Positions 8,792-17,931 are shown, counted from the first letter of the stretch. The stretch: 64,000 nt of DNA from an uncultured Kangiellaceae bacterium (GCA_905479925.1 CAJQOL010000013.1:107531-171530); one strand, 5' to 3'. Made by a program: numbers and translations. Notes: a model not told the origin generated them from the sequence alone.

Positions 8792-9937
8792 ATGAAAACC
8801 ATTCCAAAGAAATCTTGGTTCACTTTATCGATTCTAATTTTTACTAGTTCCATTCTAAATACAGTGAACGCCGAAAGCAAACCAGCTAAAAACAACGTTA
8901 CTGACACAACGCAAATGGTCCAAGCACTTCAGCTAAGATTGTCAAAAGAGCCTTCTTCAAAAATGAAAAACTGGCGATCTATTGAGAAAGCGGTTATTTG
9001 GGGCAATAATCAAACGGCTGAACGATTTAGAGCCGCGTTTCCCAAAATCGAATTTGTTTTTGGCAATGATCTTATATCCGTTAAGAGAGCACTTGAAGAT
9101 GCCGATGCATTCATTGGCTATTGTATTCCTCAACTACTCAACGATGAATTAAATTTGGCCTGGTTGCATTCGATGGGAGTCGGTGTCGAAAACTGTATTA
9201 ATTCTCAGCCCATTCAAAAACTAGCCCCTATTGTTACTAACGCACAAAGACTCTCGGGACCAGAAATTGCCGAGCACGCTATTGGATTAATGTTTTCATT
9301 GGTAAGACGGCTTGACGAATATGGTATTGCTCAGCAAAAGAAAGAGTGGGCCCGCGGCTTAGCCCCCGGGAATGATAAAGTATGGGAAATAGCCGGAAAA
9401 ACAATGCTAGTCGTGGGACTTGGCGGTATTGGAACAGAAACCGCAAAACGCGCAAATGGCCTAGGAATGAGAGTCATCGCTACGCGTAATAGTAGCCGAA
9501 ACGGTCCTAGTTATGTTGACTATGTAGGCTTGTCGGACGAGCTTCTAAAGCTAGCCGAGCAAGCGGATGTCATTGTAAATACTGTCCCGCTAACCGCTAA
9601 AACTACCGGTCTTTTTGACGCCAAATTTTTTGACGCAATGAAGGAAAAAGCCTATTTTATAAATATTGCTAGAGGTCGAAGCGTGGTTACCGCTGACTTA
9701 TTAGCAGCTCTTAAAGCCGGCGAACTAGCGGGCGCAGGACTGGATGTGACCGATCCTGAACCACTTCCTGAAGATCACCCGTTATGGACGCAACCGAGAG
9801 TCATTATTACGCCACATGTTGCTTACCGTTCGGAACAGTTGAGAGAACGCAACATTTTACTCGCTCTGGAAAACTTAAAACGTTTTGTCGCCGGAGAACC
9901 AATCTATTCTGTGGTAAATATAAAACGGGGATATTAA
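8792..9937 (+). CDS. Exported D-2-hydroxyacid dehydrogenase family protein
   Basis: About 381 residues from the chosen ATG, which follows GAGG at 8781-8784. An upstream in-frame ATG at 8672 would add 40 residues that do not look like a family N-terminus. The fold is that of NAD(P)-dependent D-2-hydroxyacid dehydrogenases: Rossmann motif GLGGIGTETA, catalytic Arg in NIARGRSVV, Glu in DPEPLPEDHP and His in TPHVAY. What is unusual is the N-terminus: a basic start, a hydrophobic core and NAESK, a classic Sec signal peptide. Family members are normally cytoplasmic because they need NAD(P). Either it is exported with a bound cofactor or the segment is a membrane anchor. The substrate is unknown. 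Confidence 0.88.
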   Translation: MKTIPKKSWFTLSILIFTSSILNTVNAESKPAKNNVTDTTQMVQALQLRLSKEPSSKMKNWRSIEKAVIWGNNQTAERFRAAFPKIEFVFGNDLISVKRALEDADAFIGYCIPQLLNDELNLAWLHSMGVGVENCINSQPIQKLAPIVTNAQRLSGPEIAEHAIGLMFSLVRRLDEYGIAQQKKEWARGLAPGNDKVWEIAGKTMLVVGLGGIGTETAKRANGLGMRVIATRNSSRNGPSYVDYVGLSDELLKLAEQADVIVNTVPLTAKTTGLFDAKFFDAMKEKAYFINIARGRSVVTADLLAALKAGELAGAGLDVTDPEPLPEDHPLWTQPRVIITPHVAYRSEQLRERNILLALENLKRFVAGEPIYSVVNIKRGY

Positions 9938-9992
9938 ATACCTGCACTATTACAACCATCAAAGAGATAATATTCGCAGGTCTTTATGCCCA

Positions 9993-10310
9993 CTAGAATG
10001 GCATCTTAATGAGTTCCGACACTTCAAGCTTTCCGTCCATATCTAAAAATGGACAGGACTGAGCGACTAATAGGGCAGACTCTAAGTTCTCAGATTCGAT
10101 AATGGTAAATCCAGACATTGAACTGCCACCGCCTTCAGTTACTGAACCATCGGAGTTGACGGTTTGCGTATTTTTTAGCGGGTTAGCCGGGCTAACAGCA
10201 TTCTCTCCAAGAGATGCTAACCACTCTTTGTATTTAGCAAAATGTTTTGCGCCCTCTTGCGGCGAATCGGGCTGTCTGCCACCTATGTAAGTAAGTATAA
10301 ACTGGGTCAT
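9993..10310 (-). CDS. YCII-related protein
   Basis: A 105-residue protein of the YCII/DGPF type. It opens with MTQFILTYIGG, has a KYKEWLASLGE helix and a glycine/serine-rich middle, and ends in a strand with VSELIKMPF. Family members are small ferredoxin-like folds of mostly unknown activity, sometimes linked to extracytoplasmic sigma factors; none is encoded here. It lies 43 bases upstream (left) of the GNAT gene on the same strand and is probably transcribed with it. Confidence 0.8.
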   Translation of the reverse strand: MTQFILTYIGGRQPDSPQEGAKHFAKYKEWLASLGENAVSPANPLKNTQTVNSDGSVTEGGGSSMSGFTIIESENLESALLVAQSCPFLDMDGKLEVSELIKMPF

Positions 10311-10353
10311 TCTTCGTTCCTCATAAAATATTGATAACCTTGAAAAGCTTGAT

Positions 10354-10809
10354 TCAGAGCCTTTTTGTCATGAAAAGGCTGTGCGGGTCTTTTGTATAAT
10401 CGGCAAACGGTTCGCAAATATTAAAACCAAAAGATTGATAAAGTTTATGCGCTGGAGCGAAAGCTTCCATACTCCCAGTTTCTAAACTAACTCGATTAAT
10501 ACCTTTTTGCTGAGCCTGAAGCAAAAGATGCTCAAGCAGCAGTCGTGCAACCCCTTTTCTCAGAAAACACGTTGCCGTTCTCATTGATTTTATTTCCGCA
10601 TGAGTCGCCGACAAATCCTTAATGGCAACGCAGCCCGCAAGCTCATCGCCAAACCAAAGAGTCCAAAAAGAAACCGAATCCTGTGACAAACCTGAAAGAT
10701 CTAATGCGTGAATACTCTCTGGCGGCGAATATTGTTTCATGGCTTGGTGGTGTTGTTCTAATAACGATAAAACTGCTGGGTGATCTAACAATCCTTGCTT
10801 CAATTTCAT
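10354..10809 (-). CDS. GNAT family N-acetyltransferase
   Basis: A 151-residue acetyltransferase. The acetyl-CoA binding motif is recognisable as RTATCFLRKGVARLLLEHLL, followed by a beta-alpha segment with NRVSLETGS and the C-terminal YQSFGF typical of the fold. The ATG at 10809 is preceded by AGGAAAATTTG, a better start than the TTG one codon upstream. The acceptor substrate is unknown. It precedes the YCII gene on the same strand. Confidence 0.88.
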   Translation of the reverse strand: MKLKQGLLDHPAVLSLLEQHHQAMKQYSPPESIHALDLSGLSQDSVSFWTLWFGDELAGCVAIKDLSATHAEIKSMRTATCFLRKGVARLLLEHLLLQAQQKGINRVSLETGSMEAFAPAHKLYQSFGFNICEPFADYTKDPHSLFMTKRL

Positions 10810-10981
10810 CAAATTTTCCTATCGCTTCATCAATGTCGCCCTAAGTTTGAGTCGTTATTTTAGTTTGAACACCCCGCAATTGTCACTATTCAACGTCGTC
10901 TAGTTCCAAGGTTAATGTGAAACTACCACTTGAAAAATTGCCAAATAACGACCTAAAAATAACAACAAGCCGAACTAATAA

Positions 10982-10997
10982 CGATAATAAATTATCG
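10982..10997. promoter_or_regulatory. Palindrome upstream of the DUF2975/HTH operon
   Basis: CGATAAT-AA-ATTATCG is a perfect inverted repeat. A further CGATAA copy follows at about 11003, just upstream of the predicted promoter. It is a reasonable operator for the small HTH protein encoded by the operon, which would make the unit self-regulated; that is inference. Confidence 0.4.
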
Positions 10998-11015
10998 ATA
11001 AACGATAAAAATAGA

Positions 11016-11043
11016 TTGCTAAACAGTAAAATATCGCTATAAT
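11016..11043 (+). promoter_or_regulatory. Predicted sigma-70 promoter of the DUF2975/HTH operon
   Basis: TTGCTA (11016-11021) and a perfect TATAAT (11038-11043) are separated by 16 bases, ending 27 bases before the start codon at 11071. Confidence 0.5.
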
Positions 11044-11070
11044 TATTTACAAATCAACGAAATTGGAAAA

Positions 11071-11793
11071 ATGATGAATCAATCAGAACATGATAATGAA
11101 GAAGCAATGGACATTTTAAGCGAGCGCGAAAATGGTTTGGGCCGACCAAATAAGTTAGCTAATTGGGTTAAGCGAATTCTAGATATCGCCTGGTTTGTTT
11201 CAATTGGTTCTCTGATTATTTGGCCAATTGCGGTGTTCATTATTGGTTATAGTATTCCGGAAGATCCCAATGAGCGACACACCGACATTAACTTCTATTT
11301 AAACTTTGCGGTTTACCCTGATAAGAACTTTATTGAGCTACCGTCTGGTAAGGCAACGGATTTGTCTAAGGTTAGCGAATTGGTTAAAGGGAAAGGACAG
11401 ATAAAACTCAATAACACTAAAGCAGTATCCGCTTGGTATATTGCTGGTGCGATTACTGAAATAACCGGATTAATCAGTCTTTTTGGCTTGTGGTACCTAC
11501 GAAAGGTTTTTGCACTGCTAGCGATTGGCGATTCCTTCAATGAGCAGACACCGCTTTACCTAAAAAAGGTCGGATACATCGCTATTGCATCTAATATTGC
11601 TTGGTCAATCTTGCAGTACTTAGGTGGAGCAGCAATCATTAATGACGTTGGGCAGCACGCATCCTTTATTCATTTATCTCCGGCCATTGAGCCAAACCTT
11701 GGCGGAATATTTATTGGACTGGCAATACTGGTGTTGGCAGGTATTTTAGAGGAGGCAGCGCAAATACAAGAAGAACAAGCGTTGACGATTTAG
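11071..11793 (+). CDS. DUF2975-like membrane protein
   Basis: A 240-residue protein with about four hydrophobic segments (near residues 37-60, 118-140, 170-190 and 207-228). A hydrophilic loop after the first segment probably faces the periplasm. It resembles the DUF2975 membrane proteins that are almost always encoded next to a tiny Xre-type repressor, as here: the HTH gene begins one base after this stop. The function of the family is not established; the pairing suggests a membrane sensor that controls the repressor or is controlled by it. Confidence 0.75.
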   Translation: MMNQSEHDNEEAMDILSERENGLGRPNKLANWVKRILDIAWFVSIGSLIIWPIAVFIIGYSIPEDPNERHTDINFYLNFAVYPDKNFIELPSGKATDLSKVSELVKGKGQIKLNNTKAVSAWYIAGAITEITGLISLFGLWYLRKVFALLAIGDSFNEQTPLYLKKVGYIAIASNIAWSILQYLGGAAIINDVGQHASFIHLSPAIEPNLGGIFIGLAILVLAGILEEAAQIQEEQALTI

Positions 11794-11794
11794 C

Positions 11795-12022
11795 ATGGCA
11801 AAAGCAATAAAAGTAAATTTAGACTTGTTACTTGTTCAGAAGAAAAAGAAGCTCAAAGATCTATCTGAAGAAGTTGGTATAACCATGGCAAACCTATCGA
11901 CACTTAAACGAGGTAAAGGCAAGGCGATACGCTTTTCGACACTACTAGCTCTTTGTGAAGCACTAGACTGTACACCAGGAGACCTACTAGAACTTGAAGA
12001 GTTAACCCAACAGAGCAACTGA
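11795..12022 (+). CDS. Small Xre/Cro-type HTH regulator (YozG-like)
   Basis: A 75-residue protein that is essentially one helix-turn-helix: a start like KVNLDLLLVQKKKKLKDLSE, recognition region ITMANLSTLKRGKGKAIRFS, and a helix LLALCEALDCTPGDLLEL typical of minimal Xre repressors. It is coupled to the DUF2975-like gene by a one-base spacing. The operon promoter is preceded by a CGATAAT inverted repeat that could be its binding site. Confidence 0.88.
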   Translation: MAKAIKVNLDLLLVQKKKKLKDLSEEVGITMANLSTLKRGKGKAIRFSTLLALCEALDCTPGDLLELEELTQQSN

Positions 12023-12033
12023 TATTTACTGAA

Positions 12034-12056
12034 TCAGCCGCCGTAAGGCGCGCTGA
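12034..12056 (+). other. GC-rich hairpin after the HTH gene
   Basis: TCAGC-CGCC-GTAA-GGCG-C-GCTGA forms a nine-pair stem with one bulged base and a GTAA tetraloop, 12 bases after the HTH stop. No T tract follows, so it may stabilise the 3' end rather than terminate by itself. Confidence 0.4.
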
Positions 12057-12180
12057 CCTACTTCAATTCTACCCCTGAGTATTTCCAGTAAATCAATAAA
12101 AACCAGTCTATAAAGTTACTCAATTCAAGTTTATTCAACTATATTTAATACTGCCTAGATAAAACCAGCGGCTAGATTAT

Positions 12181-13236
12181 ATGTCGGGTCAATACTACAA
12201 AAGTATATTACTGAGTATCTTTTTAATTTTAGGAATTAATTTTGCCTATTACTCAATGTCTCGGCCTGAGATTAAGAAAGTAGCAAGTCGAATTACCTTT
12301 GAAACCACTCAAGTAAAAGTTGAAGGGCCTCTTCAGCCACTACCCACAATCGTGTCTATTGACCAAAACTGGCGCGCCCTTGGTAAAGCACTGTTCCACT
12401 CCCCGTTACTTTCGCAGGATAACAGCATATCTTGTGCGTCCTGCCACGATATAAAACAAGGTGGTGATGATAACTTTCCCGTTTCAATCGGCATTAATAG
12501 TCAAATAGGAACAAGAAACTCACCGACGGTTCTAAATGCCGCACTGAATTTCAGACAATTTTGGGACGGCCGCGAAAGTAGTTTAACGGAACAAATTCAC
12601 GGCCCAATTCATAACCCCATTGAAATGGGTAGCAATTTTAGCGATATAATTAACAAGCTTTCCTCTGACCCCACTTTTAATTCGGCATTTTTGGCCCTCG
12701 ATGCTAACGGAATAACCGAAGAAAATATCATCTATGCCATTATCACCTATCAAAATTCCTTAATTACTAACAACTCGCCCATCGACCGTTTTCTTCTGGG
12801 TGATAAAAATGCTCTAAATGAGCAACAATTAAGGGGGCTAGAAAAATTTCAACGGTTCGGTTGTGTTACCTGTCACCAAGGTAGGAACATCGGTGGCAAT
12901 ATTTATCAAAAGCTTGGTCGAATAGACTTGGCCCCTAAAAGCCTTTTGCTGGACAAAGGTCGTTTTAATGTCACTAATGAACCCAATGACTTACATGTTT
13001 ATAAGGTTCCCTCCCTTAGAAATGTTGCTCTAACTGCCCCTTATTTTCATGATGGCTCTATCAGCACACTTGAAGACGCCGTTAGAATAATGGCACAACT
13101 GCAACTCGGTATGGAAATGGCGGATGAGGATGTAAATGACATCGTCGCGCTTTTAAATTCCTTTACGGGAAAACTGCCGGAACAGGAAAACAACCAGCCT
13201 AAAACAGAGTTTTCAGGGCAGGGCGTCAATCAATGA
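12181..13236 (+). CDS. Di-heme cytochrome c peroxidase / MauG family protein
   Basis: A 351-residue membrane-anchored or exported protein. It has one N-terminal hydrophobic segment (about residues 8-26) and two heme c sites, CASCHD near 84 and CVTCHQG near 228. Conserved family stretches are present (RNSPTVLNAALN, FWDGRESSLTEQ, PSLRNVALTAPYFHDGS). Bacterial di-heme peroxidases reduce hydrogen peroxide with electrons from small cytochromes, while MauG relatives oxidise protein substrates; the two cannot be told apart here. The stop overlaps the ATG of a hybrid histidine kinase by four bases (ATGA). This is an unusual partnership that suggests the peroxidase feeds or modulates the sensor. Confidence 0.92.
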   Translation: MSGQYYKSILLSIFLILGINFAYYSMSRPEIKKVASRITFETTQVKVEGPLQPLPTIVSIDQNWRALGKALFHSPLLSQDNSISCASCHDIKQGGDDNFPVSIGINSQIGTRNSPTVLNAALNFRQFWDGRESSLTEQIHGPIHNPIEMGSNFSDIINKLSSDPTFNSAFLALDANGITEENIIYAIITYQNSLITNNSPIDRFLLGDKNALNEQQLRGLEKFQRFGCVTCHQGRNIGGNIYQKLGRIDLAPKSLLLDKGRFNVTNEPNDLHVYKVPSLRNVALTAPYFHDGSISTLEDAVRIMAQLQLGMEMADEDVNDIVALLNSFTGKLPEQENNQPKTEFSGQGVNQ

Positions 13237-16043
13237 AGTATTGGCCTGAAGTAGTCTGTTTATTAGTTCTGTTATTCGGCGGCTTGCTTACGATAAACAG
13301 CAATAATCATTCGCAAGTACTAAACAACCAAGTCGACGTAAAAGAAGACCTTCATCTTTCCATTATACAATACTCAATCGAAACCGTAGCTATTGGATAC
13401 AAAAACGAAAATCACTATGATCAACATGCTCAGCGCACTCTAAAAGTTGACCAACTACTCGAACGGCTTGGCAGCGCTGATAGCAAACTAAAGTCAGAAG
13501 TTCAACAATTCGAAAATAGAGCGTCTAACTATATTCAGTTAGTCACTATGTTAAAAACGTCCAAGAAATTGATTGCATCGTTGCCTACAAAAGTTAGTCA
13601 TGCGCCCAAAAATATAAAACATGCCATTAACCAAGTTATTGCTACTCTAAATGAAATTGATGTCAACAACCTTCTATCCATAAGAAATAGACTGAAGCGA
13701 CAAATAGAGGAACAAGCAAATCTATTTCAAGAATTAGACAAATATGAACTTCAGTGGCAAATGATCCAATTGCACATTGATTTTATTTTAGCAAACAGTG
13801 AGTTTACTGCGAGCGAAGTCGATATCATCAAAAATAGTCAAATCAGTGAACTCATTAAAGCATCCATAGACCAAACAGCTGCGAATGCAGCATTCACTCG
13901 CTACAAGATCACCGCGTTGATTATTATTTGCCTCATCAGCCTTTTTATTCTATTGATCATTTTGCTACGCCGCCAGGCAATAAAACTAAAATTAACTTTA
14001 GCCGAGGCCCAAGAGGCTAGTACCGTAAAAAGCGAATTTCTGGCCAGCATGAGTCATGAAATCCGAACGCCGATGAATGGTATTCTCGGTATGCTTAACT
14101 TGTTGACCAAAGAGCCGCTTAGTACAAAACAATTTCGATATTCTCAACTAGCAAAATCGAGTGCAAATTCCCTATTAGTCATAATCAATGATATTTTGGA
14201 TGTCTCAAAAATCGAAGCGGGAAAACTAGATATTGAAGTTATTGACTTTGACTTACATGGTCTTTTTCGAGACTTTGCAAGCTCTATGGCACTTCGTGTT
14301 CATGAACTTGGACTCGAATTTATTTTGGACATCGGCAATGTTAAACAAAAGATGGTCAAAGGAGATCCCGGACGCATTCGTCAAATACTAATCAACTTAG
14401 TCGGCAATTCGATAAAGTTTACCAAACAAGGAGAAGTAGTTGTTCGTGCTAGTTTAAGAGAGAAGGCAGAGGATGAGTCTTACTACCAGTTAGATTGCAG
14501 CATTATAGACACCGGCATTGGTATTGCACCGGACAACATCGATAAATTATTTGACGTTTTTACCCAAGCCGACTCTTCAACAACTAGAGAATTTGGCGGC
14601 ACAGGATTAGGTTTGTCAATAGTTAAGCAACTGTGTGAGCTTATGGGTGGAAGCGTCAGCGCAACCAGTCAGTTAGGCAAGGGAAGTCAATTTGATTTCT
14701 CTGTAAAACTTGAAAGCAGCACAAAAATGATTCAATCAATTCCAACTATTGAAATGACCGATCTACCAATCCTGATCGTCGATGATAACCAAACGAATAT
14801 AGAAGTCCTAAGCGGTTTGCTTGAACTCAAAAATATACAAGTTACCGCATGCTTGAGTGGCAAGGAATGTATTACATTATTGAATTCTAAAACAGATGAG
14901 CTTGGATACTGTCCATATAAAATTGCCATTCTTGATATGCAAATGCCAGAGATGGATGGTGCCGAGTTAGCCAAACATATTCGTAACAATTCTAAATTTG
15001 ATAAAATGAGTTTGGTTATGATGACATCTATGGGAGAGCATGGTGAGGTCGACAGCTATCTTAAAGCTGGGTTTGCCGCTTATTTCCACAAGCCAACAAT
15101 TGCCCAGGACTTGTATGATGCAATATCCCTTATTATTGGCGACAACCAAACGCCAAACAGTCGACCAATTTTAACCCATGATAATATTTCTGCTCTGCGG
15201 GCGACCGATAGCAATAGAGAAGATACATTTGCTAGCTCTGAAAAATATCGACTACTACTCGCAGATGACAGTGAAATCAACCACATTGTCGCGTTGGGGA
15301 TCCTAGAAGAAATCGGCTTTAATGTTGATGTTGCATTTGATGGCGAGCAAGCCATTGAATCACTTAGAAAGCAACCTGAAGATAATGCTTACGACCTAAT
15401 ATTAATGGATTGTCAGATGCCAAACATGGATGGATACGAGGCTACTCGAAATATAAGGCGAGGCGCTGCGGGAGAAAACTACAAGGATATTACCATCGTA
15501 GCGATGACAGCTAATGCCATGCAAGGTGATAGGGAGAAGTGCCTCAACGCAGGTATGAATGATTACCTCACTAAGCCAATTGATGAAGATCCGTTAATGG
15601 ATTGTTTAAGTCAGTGGTTGAAAATGGATAAGCGGCCGCTAGACGAAAAGAATCCCCATACCGATAGCGATTTACAAAATAGAAGCACCGAAGATGAAAA
15701 TTCTATTGACATATGGGATTATGCTGGCCTGCTCGCTCGCATGAAAAACAAGGAAAAGCGTGTAAGTAAAATTCTAAAGTTATTTTTAATGGATACACCG
15801 GAAAGAATCGAGAATATTGAGAAATATATTCTGTCACAGGATAACCAATCATTGGTGACTGAAGCTCATACTTTAAAAGGCGTCTTTGCTAATATTAACG
15901 CAACAACGCTTCAATCCTTATCCGCTGAGTTAGAGCAGATGGCTAAAGAAAGTGATAATAAACAATTGGCAAAGATCTTACCTATTTTTAAGAACAATTA
16001 TGAGAAGTTATTGGTTGAATTAGAGCGTGTAAACCATGAGTAA
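13233..16043 (+). CDS. Hybrid sensor histidine kinase with two receivers and an Hpt domain
   Basis: A 936-residue phosphorelay protein. The first membrane helix (about residues 6-21) and the second (about 227-247) enclose a roughly 200-residue periplasmic domain that appears mostly helical. The phosphoacceptor box SMSHEIRTPMNG follows (His near 274), then an ATPase domain (ILINLVGNSIKFT, DTGIGIAPDNI, GTGLGLSIVKQL). Receiver 1 (VDDNQTN, AILDMQMPEMDG near 566), receiver 2 (ADDSEIN, LILMDCQMPNMDG near 723) and a C-terminal Hpt with EAHTLKGVF (His near 878) complete it. The layout is BarA/ArcB-like. It overlaps the peroxidase gene by ATGA. No separate output regulator is adjacent, so the relay must pass to a protein encoded elsewhere. 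Confidence 0.94.
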   Translation: MKYWPEVVCLLVLLFGGLLTINSNNHSQVLNNQVDVKEDLHLSIIQYSIETVAIGYKNENHYDQHAQRTLKVDQLLERLGSADSKLKSEVQQFENRASNYIQLVTMLKTSKKLIASLPTKVSHAPKNIKHAINQVIATLNEIDVNNLLSIRNRLKRQIEEQANLFQELDKYELQWQMIQLHIDFILANSEFTASEVDIIKNSQISELIKASIDQTAANAAFTRYKITALIIICLISLFILLIILLRRQAIKLKLTLAEAQEASTVKSEFLASMSHEIRTPMNGILGMLNLLTKEPLSTKQFRYSQLAKSSANSLLVIINDILDVSKIEAGKLDIEVIDFDLHGLFRDFASSMALRVHELGLEFILDIGNVKQKMVKGDPGRIRQILINLVGNSIKFTKQGEVVVRASLREKAEDESYYQLDCSIIDTGIGIAPDNIDKLFDVFTQADSSTTREFGGTGLGLSIVKQLCELMGGSVSATSQLGKGSQFDFSVKLESSTKMIQSIPTIEMTDLPILIVDDNQTNIEVLSGLLELKNIQVTACLSGKECITLLNSKTDELGYCPYKIAILDMQMPEMDGAELAKHIRNNSKFDKMSLVMMTSMGEHGEVDSYLKAGFAAYFHKPTIAQDLYDAISLIIGDNQTPNSRPILTHDNISALRATDSNREDTFASSEKYRLLLADDSEINHIVALGILEEIGFNVDVAFDGEQAIESLRKQPEDNAYDLILMDCQMPNMDGYEATRNIRRGAAGENYKDITIVAMTANAMQGDREKCLNAGMNDYLTKPIDEDPLMDCLSQWLKMDKRPLDEKNPHTDSDLQNRSTEDENSIDIWDYAGLLARMKNKEKRVSKILKLFLMDTPERIENIEKYILSQDNQSLVTEAHTLKGVFANINATTLQSLSAELEQMAKESDNKQLAKILPIFKNNYEKLLVELERVNHE

Positions 16044-16086
16044 ATCTCAAGAGCTTATGATGCTTGAACAAAATAATGTTTACTCT

Positions 16087-16686
16087 TTAGAATAAATCAT
16101 TACTTAACCACTTTATAATTTTATCGTTTGCTCTCAACGCCCAACCTTTTATTCCGGGAATATTATCCGCATAACTACGACTAGTGCTCGCTTGACTAAC
16201 AGTTATATCTGAGATGTCTTTTGCTACAACTTCAGAATCTTTAATAGAATCTTGTTGTTCAACATTTGATTGATACTTTGAAATGACAATACCACAATGA
16301 CGACAATGGTCGCTCAGCTTTTGTCGGGTTTGGCATTTTGGACAAGTTATTTTATTTCTTTCATCCCGAGCATGATTAATAGAGTTCCACTCTTTGTCAT
16401 CCAGCCAAACGCCGTCGCACTGTTTGCAGCCATCTATCAGTACTAAGGTGCCGGGATAACAGAACTCATAAAGGAAATCGTTACAACTAGAACATTTCGA
16501 GTTAGGAATCTTAGTGGCGTAACTTGGCACAGTAATTTTTTTACTCGGTTGTCCGCCTAGAAAAGCTGATAACTCTGCATTCTCAAACCACATCCCTTTA
16601 CACGTTGAACATTGATCCAATGCTATATCTTTAAGGACAACTTTTTCACACTCTAAGTCTGAATTTTTACACTTTGGACATCGCAT
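16087..16686 (-). CDS. Zinc-ribbon (TFIIB-type) domain protein
   Basis: A 199-residue protein with three or four CxxC pairs. The first is MRCPKCKN...DQCSTCKGMWFEN, the zf-TFIIB signature with its WFE motif; a second ribbon (KCSSCND, DGCKQCDGVWLDDKEW) and a third (ITCPKCQTRQKLSDHCRHCG) follow. Each should bind zinc. There is no signal peptide. ATG 16686 lies two bases after the stop of the TPM-domain gene and is preferred over the upstream TTG at 16695. The function is unknown; the four-gene run points to a shared envelope or protein quality-control role, which is inference. Confidence 0.82.
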   Translation of the reverse strand: MRCPKCKNSDLECEKVVLKDIALDQCSTCKGMWFENAELSAFLGGQPSKKITVPSYATKIPNSKCSSCNDFLYEFCYPGTLVLIDGCKQCDGVWLDDKEWNSINHARDERNKITCPKCQTRQKLSDHCRHCGIVISKYQSNVEQQDSIKDSEVVAKDISDITVSQASTSRSYADNIPGIKGWALRANDKIIKWLSNDLF

Positions 16687-16688
16687 AA

Positions 16689-17474
16689 TCACCAACTCCC
16701 GGTAGCACCGCCTCCACCACTAGAACCGCCACCAAAACCACCCGAACCGCCGGCGCTGCCACCGCGTGAAGAATTTGAGTGCCTAAGCACTTCACGTAAA
16801 AAATAGAGTGCGAGCAAAAATAATATAATTGCTATACCAACAAACACATACCCCCAACCGCGTCGGCCACTTTTAAAGCAGCTGAGACCGATCAAAAGAC
16901 ATAAAAGAGCAGCAACGGCGAGACCAACAATGTGCCAAGGAAAAGTGACTCGCATTCCAGAAAATTCGTTAATTAACGCTTCAGTCCCTTTGGTGATCCC
17001 AGCACCATAATCATTACGCTTAAATTCTGGAATGATGACGTTTTGCATAATGTCCATTGCGTCATCATTGCGGGAATATCCGTAATATTTTCCTAACTCT
17101 ATACGTGCCTTGCGATCGTATCTTGAAACCAACAAAAGCAAGCCGTCATTTTTTGGCATATTGCCAATACCATAAGCATTGAACAAACCTGTAGCAAATG
17201 ATTCGACGGTACGTTTGTTAGTTTTTTGATAAGTTGAAAGGGATTCTATAGTGACAATAATAATTTCAACATTGGACTTTTCTTCAACCTGCAGTAACCA
17301 ACGCTCTAATCGAAGCTCTTCCGCATCAGTTAACAAATTTGCATGGTCGCTAACATAACCCGCGTCCGGTTGAGGGTAAGGTGAATAGTCTTTGTCGGCA
17401 GCAATCGCATGTTGAAACAAAAGAGTCATTGTACATAAGATTAGGCTACTCCAACTAAACAAAGATAATCGCAT
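16689..17474 (-). CDS. YgcG-like TPM-domain membrane protein
   Basis: A 261-residue protein. A signal peptide ends near HAIAAD, followed by a TPM domain (VSDHANLLTDAEELRLERWL through RIELGKYYGYSR). Two membrane helices lie around residues 170-190 and 198-217, and the tail is glycine/serine-rich (GGSGGFGGGSSGGGG). This is the classic YgcG architecture; family members face the periplasm and are tied to membrane protein turnover or photosystem repair in other organisms. ATG 17474 was chosen because GAGG lies seven bases upstream and it gives a clean signal peptide; a longer frame reaches 17534. It overlaps the upstream TPM gene by 20 bases. Confidence 0.88.
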   Translation of the reverse strand: MRLSLFSWSSLILCTMTLLFQHAIAADKDYSPYPQPDAGYVSDHANLLTDAEELRLERWLLQVEEKSNVEIIIVTIESLSTYQKTNKRTVESFATGLFNAYGIGNMPKNDGLLLLVSRYDRKARIELGKYYGYSRNDDAMDIMQNVIIPEFKRNDYGAGITKGTEALINEFSGMRVTFPWHIVGLAVAALLCLLIGLSCFKSGRRGWGYVFVGIAIILFLLALYFLREVLRHSNSSRGGSAGGSGGFGGGSSGGGGATGSW

Positions 17475-17880
17475 TACTAACCTCGTTATGATTACTTTCA
17501 TCAGTAGGAAAACGTTCGACCAAGTTACTAGCAATCAAATCTAGTCCGGTTGATAAGCCAACATAATAAGACTCGCTTTTGAAATCAGATAGAATAGCAT
17601 CTGTAATGACTGACCAGTGCTCGGTGGAAGATTTTTCGTTAATTCCTACATCGCCAAAAATCGCTATTTCTCTGTCTTCTTCTACAACAAGCAACAAGAC
17701 ACTATTTCGATCTTTGGTTTTGTCTAATTGGTATTTTTTAAATAGCTGACCCGCTTTATGTTTAACGCCAAGCCAGGCGTGCTTGCAGAATATTATTTTA
17801 AACTCCGCCGACGTCATTGTTTCTAAGGTTTTAATTTTCAATTCGAGTTTTGCAATTTCCGATTGCTTTAGTAACGACAT
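17455..17880 (-). CDS. Short TPM-domain protein
   Basis: A 141-residue TPM domain without signal peptide or membrane helix. It has the family-like sections TMTSAEFKIIFCKHAW, NSVLLLVVEEDREIAIFGD and the closing DLIASNLVERFPTD. Such short TPM proteins are usually found next to YgcG-type partners, as here, where the genes overlap. LemA, a common third partner, is absent from this locus. The gene starts 51 bases after the AAA ATPase stop. Confidence 0.85.
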   Translation of the reverse strand: MSLLKQSEIAKLELKIKTLETMTSAEFKIIFCKHAWLGVKHKAGQLFKKYQLDKTKDRNSVLLLVVEEDREIAIFGDVGINEKSSTEHWSVITDAILSDFKSESYYVGLSTGLDLIASNLVERFPTDESNHNEVSNAIIFV

Positions 17881-17931
17881 ATCGAATCCTTCTAGTGATT
17901 GGAAAAGCTGATCGCGCTAAGTTAACGATTA

